DNA of 64,000 nucleotides from PNON01 sp964387025 (GCA_964387025.1 CAYLUZ010000004.1:124001-188000), one strand, 5' to 3'. Shown: positions 32,605 through 42,063, counted from the stretch's first letter. The notes: a model not told the origin generated them from the letters alone. Numbers and translations: made by a program.

Positions 32605-35301
32605 ATGATGGAACTAAATTATCTTCAGTCCAAAATTCAAAACCCACGAATTCAACCAGATCTGGTTGCGAGGCCACATTTAATTGAGATAATTGAAAAA
32701 GGGTTATGGCGGAAACTAACTATCCTATGTGCTCCGCCAGGGTTCGGAAAATCCACGCTTATTGCCGAATGGTCTCTTAAAGCTAAAAATCCAATTTGTT
32801 GGTTTCAGGTAGATACGCAGGACAATTTACTGGATAATTTCCTAATTTATCTATGCAGTTCAATTCGGCAAGTTAATCCTGATTTTGGGGAAGAAGTGAA
32901 TCGGATGATCAAGCTCACACCACGGCCATCTTCTGATTATTATGCCAATGAATTTTTAAAAGAATTGGAAAAGCTTCCATCCAAAGTTTGTATCGTCCTG
33001 GACGATTATCACCTTATTAAAAACCTGGAAATTCATCAATTTACCAGAAAAGTATTGGAATACCTGCCAAAAAATATTCATTTCATCGTATCTACCAGGG
33101 AGGACCCTCCTTTCCCTCTTTCCAGATATAGAGCAAAAAATGAAATTACTGAGATCAGGACAGGTGATCTTAGATTTTCTCTACAAGAAACTCAAATGCT
33201 ACTAAATTTAATTTCACAAACCAATCTTTCCAATAATAATCTTGAGGTTTTATTCAACAGAACCGAAGGATGGGCAGCTGGGATCCAACTTGCCGGTTTG
33301 TCCTTATTGGAAACATCTGATATTGAAAAATTCATTCATGATTTTACGGGCTCAAACAGGTTTATTTTGGATTATCTTGTGGAGGATGTTCTAAATCAAC
33401 AACCAGTGGATATTAGAAATTTTCTATTAAAAACGTCGATATTGGATCGTTTCTCGGCGTCTATTTGTAACAAATTAACAAATGATGAGAATTCACAAAA
33501 GCTTCTGAGTATTATCGAAACCTCCAATTTATTCCTTGTCCCATTGGACGACAACCGGATTTGGTACCGATATCACAACTTGTTTTCAGATCTTCTCAGG
33601 TACAGATTAATGCAGGAAGTATCACCACAGGATCTCAAGATTCTCCACGAAACAGCAGCCAAATGGTTCGAAGCTTCCCAATTATGGCCTGAAGCTGTTC
33701 ACCACTATTACCAGGCTGATAAGCCCGATGATTGCACTAGAACAGCGATTATCTATGCATCAGGGTTATTGGAAGGAGGGAACGCTGCTCGGGCGATCGA
33801 TTGGATGGATGCATTACCAGAAAATATCTTATTCGGATCACTAAGCCTGCTAATAATCTATTGTTTTTCGCTTGTCACCGCAAGTAAGGGGACCTTGTTA
33901 ATTAAGTATTACACCCAGCTCGAAAATTTGATCACAGAACTTCGTGAATTCATACCTGTAGAACAATTTGATGAATTATATGCAAAGCTGGATGTGATAA
34001 AAGGCATGTATTTTTCTTCGATAGGGGATAACCACCAAGCAATTCAAAAATTTGAAGAATCCTTAGTCTATCTTCAACAGGAAGATGCATTGAAAATTGG
34101 TACCTTGATTGGAATGGCAGTTGCATACCAAGCACTTGGTGAGGTGGTGAAGGCTGAACAAATTTTTGCTGAAGCGGTCGTTCTATCTAGAATGAATTCA
34201 GTAACAATGATGGAAATAAGCTCAAAGGCGAATCAATCCGCAATGCAGATCAGGATGGGAGAACTTCATAAAGCAGAAAAATTGTTACTCCAGACCCTGG
34301 AAATTTCAACTGCTGAAAAAAACAATAGAAATCCAATTATTGCAGAAGCATACCTTGAATTGGCGGGAATTTATTACTCCTGGTATCAATTAGAAGAATC
34401 GCGGAAATATCACTCGGAATCGTATGATTGGTTAATCAAGTGGGGAAATCTCGATACGATGATGGCTTATCTGTACCAGGGCTTTCGTTTATCCATTTTA
34501 GATGGAATTGATATTTCTAAGGATTACGTTCAGAAAGCTAGAGATTTATCTGAATTTGGTCATTTAAATCCTGGGACATTATTAATCGCAAAGATAATCC
34601 ACCTGGAAGCTACAATTCTGGAGAAAGACATCCATTCGCTCACACACCAGGTCCAGGATATCTTACAACTTCCAGAGAATTTAATAGATTCACTTTACAC
34701 AGAGCTATTAATGACAGCCATCGAGGCTAGCATATATTACAAATTATCACCAATGGATGGATTACTAATTCTGGTGGAAAAAATCATTCAGATCACAAAA
34801 ACAAACGATAGAATTACCGAATATATCCGGGCAGAGTTATTAAAAACGATAGGCTTGATGAGATTGGGATCAAAGGAAAAAGCCCTGGAAAGCTTATCAA
34901 GAGCTATAGACATTGCTTACAAAGAACACAACATTATATCTTTCATACTTTACGGATCCGAATTAAGAGATCTCCTCCCGATTATCAAAACGAAATACCC
35001 TGGTGAAAAACAAGAAGAATTTATTGATCAAATAATTAGCAATTTGCAGCAACACGTAGATTCTCAATCAACGACGGAATCTCTTAACCCATCTATAAAG
35101 GTTTATGGAAAGGAATTATCTGACAGAGAAAAAGAAGTTTTATCTTATCTAGCATCAGGATTATCAACTGGAGCAATTGCTGAGCGATTGGTACTCTCTC
35201 CGGGCACTATCAAGCGGCATCTGCATAATATCTTTGAAAAATTGAATGTATCATCTCGTACCGAAGCGATAAAAATCTCACGTGATCTTGGCATAATTTA
35301 A
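32605..35301 (+). CDS. MalT/LAL-type LuxR transcriptional activator
   Basis: An 898-residue STAND-type regulator. The ATPase domain has Walker A 'CAPPGFGKST' at residues 42-51 and the Walker B-like 'VCIVLDDYHLI'. A long helical TPR-like region (~400-810) follows, then a LuxR helix-turn-helix ('LSDREKEVLSYLASGL', 'SPGTIKRHLHNIFEKLNV') at the C-terminus. MalT-type proteins switch on target genes when a ligand binds and ATP is present. Neither ligand nor targets can be read here; the nearest candidate target is the amino-acid binding protein on the opposite strand. An ATG one codon on (32608) is equally possible. Confidence 0.93.
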   Translation: MMELNYLQSKIQNPRIQPDLVARPHLIEIIEKGLWRKLTILCAPPGFGKSTLIAEWSLKAKNPICWFQVDTQDNLLDNFLIYLCSSIRQVNPDFGEEVNRMIKLTPRPSSDYYANEFLKELEKLPSKVCIVLDDYHLIKNLEIHQFTRKVLEYLPKNIHFIVSTREDPPFPLSRYRAKNEITEIRTGDLRFSLQETQMLLNLISQTNLSNNNLEVLFNRTEGWAAGIQLAGLSLLETSDIEKFIHDFTGSNRFILDYLVEDVLNQQPVDIRNFLLKTSILDRFSASICNKLTNDENSQKLLSIIETSNLFLVPLDDNRIWYRYHNLFSDLLRYRLMQEVSPQDLKILHETAAKWFEASQLWPEAVHHYYQADKPDDCTRTAIIYASGLLEGGNAARAIDWMDALPENILFGSLSLLIIYCFSLVTASKGTLLIKYYTQLENLITELREFIPVEQFDELYAKLDVIKGMYFSSIGDNHQAIQKFEESLVYLQQEDALKIGTLIGMAVAYQALGEVVKAEQIFAEAVVLSRMNSVTMMEISSKANQSAMQIRMGELHKAEKLLLQTLEISTAEKNNRNPIIAEAYLELAGIYYSWYQLEESRKYHSESYDWLIKWGNLDTMMAYLYQGFRLSILDGIDISKDYVQKARDLSEFGHLNPGTLLIAKIIHLEATILEKDIHSLTHQVQDILQLPENLIDSLYTELLMTAIEASIYYKLSPMDGLLILVEKIIQITKTNDRITEYIRAELLKTIGLMRLGSKEKALESLSRAIDIAYKEHNIISFILYGSELRDLLPIIKTKYPGEKQEEFIDQIISNLQQHVDSQSTTESLNPSIKVYGKELSDREKEVLSYLASGLSTGAIAERLVLSPGTIKRHLHNIFEKLNVSSRTEAIKISRDLGII

Positions 35302-35382
35302 GATCACTATTTCTTTGTCATTTATACTATTCAATCAGACAGATTATTCTTCACCCCAGTTCTATCATAAGATTTCCTCACA

Positions 35383-35412
35383 AAAAATCCCCGCATTAGG
35401 CGGGGATTTTCA
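35383..35412. terminator. Bidirectional terminator between convergent genes
   Basis: AAAATCCCCGC (35384-35394) pairs with 35400-35410 across a 5-base loop, with A and T runs on both sides. Confidence 0.85.
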
Positions 35413-35458
35413 TACAACATAATTAGATACAAGTTAAATTTGATCTGTTAAACGAGTT

Positions 35459-36220
35459 TTATTTCGCAGCGGCAAGCCATTTCTTCTCAAGCTCAGGTAT
35501 CAACCCTTTTGCTTTGACAGCTGCAAGTCCTTTATTGAGTAAACCCAACAATTCGGTGTTTGTTTTACAAACAGCGATACCATAGTCTTCTGAGGTAAAT
35601 ACATCACCCGTAGTCATTAGTTTATCGGAATTTACACCAACGAAAGAAATGGCAGTTGGGTAATCAGCCACAACAGCATCGACCTGATTATTGATGAGGT
35701 CCTGAAAAGCAAGGTCAAGGGAGTCGTATGTCTTTACTTCTGCACCATCAATCTTTTCAGATTCAATTGCACCTGTAGTACCGATCTGAACACCTATTCG
35801 CTTTCCAACCAGGTCAGAAACACCTTTAATATCGGTTGTTTCTTTATTTATTGAAACCACCTGTCCTGCCGCAAGATATGGATCAGAAAAATTAAATTCT
35901 TTCTTGCGCTCTTCGGTAATCGTCATAGCAGATATGGCACCATCATACTGGCATTGGGCCATACCAGTTAAAAGGGCATCAAAACCTACATTTACTACTT
36001 CAAACTTAAATCCAGCTTCAGCGGCAACGGCAGTTAATAGGTCGATATCAAAACCTTCAATCGCCTTTGTGGATTCATTAACTGATTCAAATGGAGGCCA
36101 TGTGGCATCTGAAGCAATTCGAAATACTTTCTCAGGGGCAACTGCAGGTGCACAAGCACCAAGAACCAATACCGCCCCCATTAATATAAAAACGAATCTG
36201 GCTAATCTTGTTGTTTTCAT
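35459..36220 (-). CDS. Amino-acid ABC transporter substrate-binding lipoprotein (family 3), orphan
   Basis: A 253-residue protein. The lipobox is 'LVLGAC'. The rest is a bacterial family 3 solute-binding domain: 'FRIASDATWPPFESVNE', 'IEGFDIDLLTAVAAEAGF', 'MTITEERKKEFNFSDPYLAAG' and 'GKRIGVQIGTTGAIESEKI'. Such proteins bind polar amino acids and feed an ABC permease. No permease or ATPase of that class is nearby, so it works with components elsewhere or as a sensor. GGAGAAG precedes the ATG. The gene follows a long leader with its own promoter, a small reading frame and a terminator. Confidence 0.92.
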   Translation of the reverse strand: MKTTRLARFVFILMGAVLVLGACAPAVAPEKVFRIASDATWPPFESVNESTKAIEGFDIDLLTAVAAEAGFKFEVVNVGFDALLTGMAQCQYDGAISAMTITEERKKEFNFSDPYLAAGQVVSINKETTDIKGVSDLVGKRIGVQIGTTGAIESEKIDGAEVKTYDSLDLAFQDLINNQVDAVVADYPTAISFVGVNSDKLMTTGDVFTSEDYGIAVCKTNTELLGLLNKGLAAVKAKGLIPELEKKWLAAAK

Positions 36221-36321
36221 CTCTTCTCCTCTTTTAATTTGTTTTTTTTAATAGAACAATCATTTACTGGGATGTTCATTTCCTTCTTCCAGGCTCCTCC
36301 TTATTTGTTTGTCATCAGCAG

Positions 36322-36367
36322 AAAAATAAAAAGAGGTCTTCCCAAAAATTCCTTCTTGGAAGACCTC
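36322..36367 (-). terminator. Leader terminator upstream of the binding-protein gene
   Basis: GAGGTCTTCC and GGAAGACCTC (36333-36342 with 36358-36367) form a 10-bp perfect stem. On the minus strand it is followed by a T-rich run (36332-36322), so it terminates minus-strand transcription about 100 bases before the gene's start codon. Confidence 0.8.
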
Positions 36368-36389
36368 ATCTGCTTACTCTTGGCTGAGT

Positions 36390-36482
36390 TTAATTGCCTT
36401 TAAGCACAAATGACCTTTTCCAGAAGGAAAGGTTGTTCTGACGCTTAGGATGGTTCTGTAAAGCAATATTATTCTTAATCAT
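36390..36482 (-). CDS. Putative 30-residue leader peptide
   Basis: An open frame, ATG at 36482 to TAA at 36392-36390, begins only about six bases after the predicted transcript start, so it would be almost leaderless. It reads 'MIKNNIALQNHPKRQ' then 'NNLSFWKRSFVLKGN': six Asn and four Lys in 30 residues. It has no Shine-Dalgarno site. It spans the alternative-pairing region, as leader peptides of attenuators do. Translation is unproven and the frame could be fortuitous. Confidence 0.3.
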   Translation of the reverse strand: MIKNNIALQNHPKRQNNLSFWKRSFVLKGN

Positions 36483-36494
36483 GTATAAATGCCA

Positions 36495-36522
36495 ATTTTA
36501 CTCACCTATTTCCATATGTCAA
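36495..36522 (-). promoter_or_regulatory. Promoter for the binding-protein leader
   Basis: Reading on the minus strand, TTGACA (36522-36517) and TAAAAT (36500-36495) with a 16-base spacer; transcript start is expected near 36488. Confidence 0.7.
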
Positions 36523-36663
36523 GTAAATTGATAAGAATTGGTCAGGAAGGGCAGGAAGGGCAGGTTTCGGGACTTGCGGTGTAGACTTCAAGTTTGATAT
36601 TGACGAATGGAGATAGTATCGGAAAAACTTGCCCCGAAAACATCTTCAAGCTAGAATCAGAGG

Positions 36664-37422
36664 ATGAAATTCGATATTTTTACCATCTTACCTGAAGTCT
36701 TCACACCATATATAAATTCCAGCATCCTTGCTAAAGCCAACCAAAAGAAACTGATAGAGATATGTATTCATGATATCCGTAGTTTCACCACGGATAAACA
36801 TCATGTAACTGATGATACACCGTATGGCGGCGGTGGGGGAATGGTGATGAAGCCAGAACCGATCTTTACAGCGGTGGAAACGGTTTTAGGTACTCTGCCT
36901 CAATGCCCAGTCATTTTATTATCTCCACAGGGAAAAGTGCTTGACCAGGAAATGGCTTATAAATTGGTCGAGCATGATCATATTGCCTTAATCTGTGGTC
37001 GTTATGAAGGGTTTGATGAACGCATCCGGGAGCATTTAGTAACTGAAGAAATCTCGATAGGGGATTATGTATTAACGGGTGGAGAACTCCCCGCAATGAT
37101 CCTGGTGGATGTTCTGGCTCGTTTGATTCCGGGTGTTCTTGGAGATCCGGATGGTGCATCGGATGATTCTCATGCCTGCGGCCTCCTCGAATATCCGCAT
37201 TACACCCGGCCTCCGGAGTACAGGGGATGGAAAGTACCGGATGTCTTACTCTCTGGAAATCATGCTGAGATCAATCGCTGGCGAAGACAACAAGCCCTTT
37301 TACGAACCTTCAGCCGCAGACCGGACATGTTACAGAAAGCTGAACTTTCAGCTGAAGATAAAGAATATGTGAGATCGATTGAGGATGAAAAGTCAAGGTC
37401 TACTGGATCAATTAATTTGTGA
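36664..37422 (+). CDS. trmD: tRNA (guanine-37 N1)-methyltransferase
   Basis: A 252-residue SPOUT-class enzyme that methylates G37 of tRNAs with SAM. It starts 'MKFDIFTILPEVFTPYINSS' and has 'DDTPYGGGGGMVMKPEP', the knot motifs 'LICGRYEGFDERI' and 'SIGDYVLTGGELPAMILVD', and 'LLEYPHYTRPPEYRGW'. The length is standard. The usual partners rpsP, rimM and rplS are not adjacent. It lies 42 bases upstream of the YbjQ gene and may be cotranscribed with it. Confidence 0.97.
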   Translation: MKFDIFTILPEVFTPYINSSILAKANQKKLIEICIHDIRSFTTDKHHVTDDTPYGGGGGMVMKPEPIFTAVETVLGTLPQCPVILLSPQGKVLDQEMAYKLVEHDHIALICGRYEGFDERIREHLVTEEISIGDYVLTGGELPAMILVDVLARLIPGVLGDPDGASDDSHACGLLEYPHYTRPPEYRGWKVPDVLLSGNHAEINRWRRQQALLRTFSRRPDMLQKAELSAEDKEYVRSIEDEKSRSTGSINL

Positions 37423-37464
37423 GGTATTAATTATTCAACTTATTTTTGAAAATTGGAGGCAAAC

Positions 37465-37809
37465 ATGGCGAGTCAACTCTGGGTAACCACAACTTTTGGC
37501 TTTGAAGGGTATAAGATCACCCGTTATTTGGGTGTTGTCCGTGGCATCACTGTCCGATCGCGAAGCGTCGTTGGAAATTTTATGGGTGGGTTGCAAACCC
37601 TTGTCGGCGGCAATATCACTATTTATACCGAATTATGTGAACATGCACGCCAGGAAGCTTTCGATCTGATGATGCAGCATGCTCAACAAATGGGAGCAAA
37701 TGCTGTGGTTGCTATGCGTTATGATGCCAATGAGGTGATGGATGGTGTTACCGAAGTGCTTGCGTATGGAACAGCAGTCATCATAGAAAAAGAAGGAGCC
37801 TCATCATGA
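37465..37809 (+). CDS. YbjQ/UPF0145-family protein
   Basis: A 114-residue protein of the YbjQ family. It has 'VTTTFGFEGYKITRYLGVV', 'GGLQTLVGGNITIYTELCEH', 'ARQEAFDLMMQHAQQMGANA' and 'VVAMRYDANEV'. The family assembles as pentamers and has been suggested to bind metals; its function is unknown. GGAGG at 37454-37458 supports the ATG at 37465. It overlaps the MFS gene by four bases (ATGA), so the two are translationally coupled. Confidence 0.9.
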   Translation: MASQLWVTTTFGFEGYKITRYLGVVRGITVRSRSVVGNFMGGLQTLVGGNITIYTELCEHARQEAFDLMMQHAQQMGANAVVAMRYDANEVMDGVTEVLAYGTAVIIEKEGASS

Positions 37810-39077
37810 AATTGAATTACGGCAAAACATTTCTACTGGGCTTTGGTTTCTTTGGTGTAAGTGTGATCTGGGGTGTATATAATGCTTTTGTCCCCCTTTT
37901 CCTTGCGAATAAGTTTGGCCTTACTCCTGCGTGGATTGGCTTTTTTATGACCCTGGATAATATTGCTGCTCTCCTGATCCAACCACCAGTAGGTGCCTGG
38001 TCAGATAAGTTGCGGACTCCATTAGGTAGGAGGATGCCATTTATTCTGATCGGAGCTCCGGTCGGGGCATTAGTATTCGGGTTGATTCCAATAGCCGCGG
38101 TACTCCCACTGTTTGTAGCGTGCACAAGTACTCTACTCTTGAGCATGGCTTTTTGGCGGACCCCGGTAGTGGCACTTATGCCTGATATCACACCTTCAAA
38201 ATTCCGTTCTCAAGCAAATGGGATCATTAACTTCATGGGTGGAGTTGGAGCGATCATATCATTTTTAGGGGGATCAGTACTATATAAATTGAATCCCAGC
38301 TTTCCATTTTGGATGGGCTCGGGTTTGGTGATTATTTCATCAATATTATTATTTATCTTCATCAAAGAACCCAAAGTTTACGAAGAAGTAGACAAACAGC
38401 CCGGAATGATTGCCAGCCTTAAAAGTGTTATGAAAGATCCCGATAAAAGCGCATTAAGGATATTGTCGGCTATTTTTTTCTGGTTCATTGGGTATACAGC
38501 CATCGAAGCATTCTTTAGTCTATATGCAAATAAATACCTCGGTTTGGAAGAGGCAGATGGTGCCCGGCTACTCGGACAACTTTCGGTAATTTTTGTGATC
38601 TTCGCTCTTCCAGCTGGTTATATTGGTGCAAAAATTGGGCGAAAGGTCACGATCTCCCTGGGTTTACTGATCATGATTGCCTGTACGGCTTCCATGTATT
38701 TCACACCCCCAGCAGTATTGACCATCGTACTCACAAAACTTCCAGTCCTCGGGGTTGTTCCTGTTGTAGGTGCTATCCTTATGTTGGCAGGCGCAGGCTG
38801 GGCATTGATCAATATTAATTCATTGCCTATGGTGGTCGATATGACTTCCGAAGCCAGGATTGGTACATATACTGGATTGTATTATTTATTTTCCACCCTA
38901 TCTGCAATTGTTGGCCCAAACATGAATGGTTGGATTATTCAACTCAGCAACTTGAATTACAATGCGATCATGATAGTTTCTCCCGTCCTTATGCTTGTGG
39001 CGTTAGTATTAATGCTCGGAGTTCGGCGGGGCGAAGCGAAAATCGAAAAGGCGGACATTAAAGTACAAAATGTTTAG
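37806..39077 (+). CDS. MFS transporter, SLC45/GPH-like
   Basis: A 423-residue, 12-segment permease. The loop after segment 2 has 'GAWSDKLRTPLGRRMPF', the motif of sugar-type MFS carriers, and the middle loop is short. 'MSLGLLI'-like hydrophobic segments alternate regularly. Related proteins move sugars with protons, but the substrate is unproven here. Coupled to the upstream YbjQ gene by an ATGA overlap. Confidence 0.85.
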   Translation: MKLNYGKTFLLGFGFFGVSVIWGVYNAFVPLFLANKFGLTPAWIGFFMTLDNIAALLIQPPVGAWSDKLRTPLGRRMPFILIGAPVGALVFGLIPIAAVLPLFVACTSTLLLSMAFWRTPVVALMPDITPSKFRSQANGIINFMGGVGAIISFLGGSVLYKLNPSFPFWMGSGLVIISSILLFIFIKEPKVYEEVDKQPGMIASLKSVMKDPDKSALRILSAIFFWFIGYTAIEAFFSLYANKYLGLEEADGARLLGQLSVIFVIFALPAGYIGAKIGRKVTISLGLLIMIACTASMYFTPPAVLTIVLTKLPVLGVVPVVGAILMLAGAGWALININSLPMVVDMTSEARIGTYTGLYYLFSTLSAIVGPNMNGWIIQLSNLNYNAIMIVSPVLMLVALVLMLGVRRGEAKIEKADIKVQNV

Positions 39078-39243
39078 GAAAATTCACTATTTATTATTTC
39101 AACTCTCAATTTTGTGAATAATTATGCTTGCAGACCTTAATGATAAGTAGTATACTAACCTAAATGGGGTAGGAATATAGCGCCGCCTTTGTTTGAGGCA
39201 TCAACCCCAAATCAAATTTTATCCTATCAAGAGGAGAAGACAA

Positions 39244-40386
39244 ATGACCAAAAAGTTATTTACCCTAGTGGCAATCGTTCTAGTGGCAAGCATGGCTCTT
39301 GCAGCATGTGCACCAGCCGCCACCCCGGCTCCCGTAGTGGAACCAACAGCAGCACCCGTAGAACCAACAGCTGTTCCGGTAGAACCCACAGCTGTTCCCC
39401 CAACTGAAGTTCCCGCTACAGAAGTACCAAAAATTAAAGCCTGCCAGGTTACCGATACCGGTGGTATTGATGATAAATCCTTCAATGCTACTGCCTGGAA
39501 GGGTGTTACTGATGCAATCGCCAAATACGGAAATGTTGAAGGAAAATATCTTGAATCACAACAGCAGGCTGACTATGAAGTTAACCTCAATGCATTCATA
39601 GCCGAAAAATGCGATGTCATCATCCCCGTAGGTTTCCTACTGGCTGATGCTACAACCGCTGCTGCCACCGCCAACCCGGATCAGAAATATGCGATCATCG
39701 ATGTTGACTATCTTGCCTTCCCGAACTTACGCGGCTCAGGTTTTGCAATTGATCAGGCGACCTTCTTAAATGGTTACCTGGCTGCAGCCATGACCAAGAC
39801 CGGTAAAGTTGGTACCTATGTTGGTATCGCCTTCCCCGCAACAACCAAGTTCATGGACGGATTTGCTCTGGGTGTTGAATATTACAACACCAAGAAGGGC
39901 ACAAACGTCCAGGTATTAGGTTGGGATTACAAGACCCGAAAAGGTTTGGAAGTTGGTAACTTTGAATCCACAGATGACGGCCGAAAAATGGGCGAGCAAC
40001 TGATGGACGAGGGTGCTGACATCATTATGCCGGTTGCCGGTCCTGTTGGAGCTGGTACACTTGCCGTCATGGAAGAGCGCGATTTCGGAATGCTCATTGG
40101 CGTAGATAATGACTGGTCATTAGCCAATCCCGACAAAGCAAAATATATTCTCTCCAGCGCTATGAAGAACATGGACGTTTTTGTTACAGAAACCATTGGT
40201 ATGGTCATTGATGGTACTTTCAAAGGCGAAAACTGGATTGGAAATCTTGAAAACGGTGGTGTTGGTCTAACATACGGTTCTGAACTTGGAGCAACAGTTT
40301 CTGCTGAGCTCAAAGCTGAAATCGAAGCCTTGATCCCTATGATTCTCTCTGGTGAGATCAAGACCCTCCCCGAAGGTGTTTACTAA
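39244..40386 (+). CDS. BMP-family nucleoside-binding lipoprotein
   Basis: A 380-residue protein. The lipobox is 'MALAAC' (Cys about residue 20), followed by a Pro/Ala/Thr linker of about 40 residues. The BMP/PnrA domain has 'VTDTGGIDDKSFNATAWKGV', 'DVIIPVGFLLADATTAAA' and 'VGTYVGIAFPATTKFMDGF'. Such proteins bind purine nucleosides for ABC uptake. AGGAG before the ATG at 39244 decides the start; earlier in-frame codons have no site. It is the first gene of an uptake locus, separated from the ATPase gene by a strong terminator that would set a high ratio of binding protein. Confidence 0.93.
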   Translation: MTKKLFTLVAIVLVASMALAACAPAATPAPVVEPTAAPVEPTAVPVEPTAVPPTEVPATEVPKIKACQVTDTGGIDDKSFNATAWKGVTDAIAKYGNVEGKYLESQQQADYEVNLNAFIAEKCDVIIPVGFLLADATTAAATANPDQKYAIIDVDYLAFPNLRGSGFAIDQATFLNGYLAAAMTKTGKVGTYVGIAFPATTKFMDGFALGVEYYNTKKGTNVQVLGWDYKTRKGLEVGNFESTDDGRKMGEQLMDEGADIIMPVAGPVGAGTLAVMEERDFGMLIGVDNDWSLANPDKAKYILSSAMKNMDVFVTETIGMVIDGTFKGENWIGNLENGGVGLTYGSELGATVSAELKAEIEALIPMILSGEIKTLPEGVY

Positions 40387-40400
40387 AATTGATTTTATAA

Positions 40401-40437
40401 AAAAAGCAGAGCCAGTAATGGCTCTGCTTTTTTTTAT
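40401..40437 (+). terminator. Strong terminator between BMP and ATPase genes
   Basis: A 14-bp stem (40401-40414 with 40419-40432) with a 4-base loop and a long T-run. Confidence 0.9.
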
Positions 40438-40476
40438 TATCAGCAGTTTTATGTTGACAGCTTTTTCATTTGAATA

Positions 40477-40485
40477 TGGTAAAAT
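40477..40485 (+). promoter_or_regulatory. Extended -10 promoter for the nucleoside ABC genes
   Basis: TGGTAAAAT fits the TGn extended -10 form. A TTGACA at 40454-40459 has a 20-base spacer, longer than ideal. Confidence 0.5.
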
Positions 40486-40542
40486 ATTTTTCATATTTCG
40501 TATATACTTATTAAAAATCATCTCTATCTTTCAGAGGAAATC

Positions 40543-42063
40543 ATGGAACCAGTTCTTGAATTGCGGGGCATCACTAAGCGGTTTCCAGGTGTTTTGGCTA
40601 ATGACCATATATCCATCGATCTAAAAAAAGGGGAGATACACGCCTTACTGGGGGAAAACGGTGCCGGTAAGACTACATTGATGAATATTCTTTATGGTCT
40701 CTATAAACCGGATGAAGGTGAAATATTCGTTAATGGGAAAAAGCTGGAAGTTGAGTCTCCTCGAGATGCGATCTTAGCCGGTGTGGGGATGGTTCATCAG
40801 CATTTTATGCTCGTGCCTGTATTCACTGTGACTGAAAACGTTATGCTGGGGGATGAAGACCTTTTACCGGGTGGATTGCTTGATCGCAAAAAAGCAGCAT
40901 CCAAAATCGCAGACATTTCTCAGAAATATAATCTCGATGTTGATCCCACAGCGTACGTTAAAGATCTACCTGTAGGTATTCAACAAAGGGTAGAGATCAT
41001 TAAATTGCTATACCGAAATGCAGACATATTGATTTTAGATGAACCCACCGCAGTATTAACTCCGCAGGAAGTTGATGAACTTTTTAAGATCGTGCAAAAA
41101 CTGGTTGACCAGGGAAAATCGATCATTTTCATTACCCATAAACTGCGGGAGGTAATGGCATTCGCGGACAGGATTACCGTTATTCGCGGTGGAAAAGTGG
41201 TTGGAACTACTACTCCGGCTGATTCAGATCAATTCAAACTGGCATCCATGATGGTTGGAAGGCAGATCGAATTGAATATCGAAAAAAATCCACCCCAAAC
41301 CGGGGAGGTTGTCCTGGATGTAAAAAATCTGAAAGTATTAAATGTACGTCACCAGATTGCAGTTGACAATGTATCTTTTGAAGTACATTCCGGAGAGGTC
41401 GTTGGTATTGCCGGCGTTCAGGGGAATGGCCAAACAGAGTTGGTACGTGCAATCACAGGGCTGTTCCATGGTGTCGAAGGAAAGATTTCTTTGCTTGGGA
41501 AAGATATCACACATGCTGCGGTGAAAACAATAACCGAAGCTGGCTCAGCTCATATACCCGAAGACCGGCAGAAAGATGGCCTGGTACTTCTTTATTCTAT
41601 TGAAGATAATTTGATATTAAATACCTGGTATAAAGCACCTTTTGCTAAGAATAATATTTTGCAGAGAAAGATCATTCTAGAAAACGCTAATCAACTGGTG
41701 GATAAATTTGATATCCGAACACCGAGTTCTTTAAGTGCAACTAGCGATCTTTCAGGCGGAAACCAGCAGAAAGTGATTGTCGCAAGAGAATTTTCACGCC
41801 CCATCAAGCTGCTGGTAGCATCACAGCCAACTCGAGGTTTGGATGTCGGATCAATAGAATACATACACCACCGTATTATTGAAAAACGAGATGAAGGTTG
41901 TGCAGTATTATTGGTCTCCACAGAATTGGATGAGATCATGCAGCTTTCGGATCGGATTGCTGTGATGTATAGGGGACAGATACTTGCTGTGGTGGATGCA
42001 AAAACCATTACCCGGGAAGAAATTGGTTTGCTTATGGCCGGTGTCTTACCAACCGCCAAGTAA
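40543..42063 (+). CDS. Nucleoside-type ABC transporter ATP-binding protein (two NBDs)
   Basis: A 506-residue protein with two fused ATPase domains. The first has Walker A 'GENGAGKTTLM' and Walker B 'ILILDEPTAVL'. The second has a degenerate Walker A ('GVQGNGQTELV') and the signature 'DLSGGNQQKVIV'. This arrangement is typical of RbsA/YufO/NupB-type importers. It is followed at once by two permeases and preceded by the BMP binding lipoprotein. Confidence 0.94.
   Translation: MEPVLELRGITKRFPGVLANDHISIDLKKGEIHALLGENGAGKTTLMNILYGLYKPDEGEIFVNGKKLEVESPRDAILAGVGMVHQHFMLVPVFTVTENVMLGDEDLLPGGLLDRKKAASKIADISQKYNLDVDPTAYVKDLPVGIQQRVEIIKLLYRNADILILDEPTAVLTPQEVDELFKIVQKLVDQGKSIIFITHKLREVMAFADRITVIRGGKVVGTTTPADSDQFKLASMMVGRQIELNIEKNPPQTGEVVLDVKNLKVLNVRHQIAVDNVSFEVHSGEVVGIAGVQGNGQTELVRAITGLFHGVEGKISLLGKDITHAAVKTITEAGSAHIPEDRQKDGLVLLYSIEDNLILNTWYKAPFAKNNILQRKIILENANQLVDKFDIRTPSSLSATSDLSGGNQQKVIVAREFSRPIKLLVASQPTRGLDVGSIEYIHHRIIEKRDEGCAVLLVSTELDEIMQLSDRIAVMYRGQILAVVDAKTITREEIGLLMAGVLPTAK

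Larger units (their letters stand above)
36322..36488 (-). promoter_or_regulatory. Putative attenuator or riboswitch leader of the amino-acid binding protein gene
   Basis: Transcribed on the minus strand from a near-consensus promoter. In RNA terms, a GCUUA segment (36405-36401) can pair with UAAGC at 36447-36443 or with UAAGC at 36376-36372, which are mutually exclusive. The first option encloses a second hairpin (36433-36426 with 36421-36413) whose loop region UUCCUUCU (36429-36422) is perfectly complementary to AGAAGGAA (36356-36349) in the loop of the terminator hairpin. This suits a switch deciding between termination and read-through. No known riboswitch family was recognised. Confidence 0.5.
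36221..36663. other. 443-base stretch between divergent genes, mostly a structured leader on the minus strand
   Basis: The stretch lies between the binding-protein gene (minus) and trmD (plus). From 36488 down to 36322 it holds the putative attenuator described separately. The plus strand near 36545-36564 has a short direct repeat (GAAGGGCAGG twice) before trmD. No other gene was seen. Confidence 0.5.

Noticed and set aside
36545..36564. Short direct repeat GAAGGGCAGG before trmD
   Set aside because: Only two copies and no sign of a regulatory motif; likely chance or slippage.
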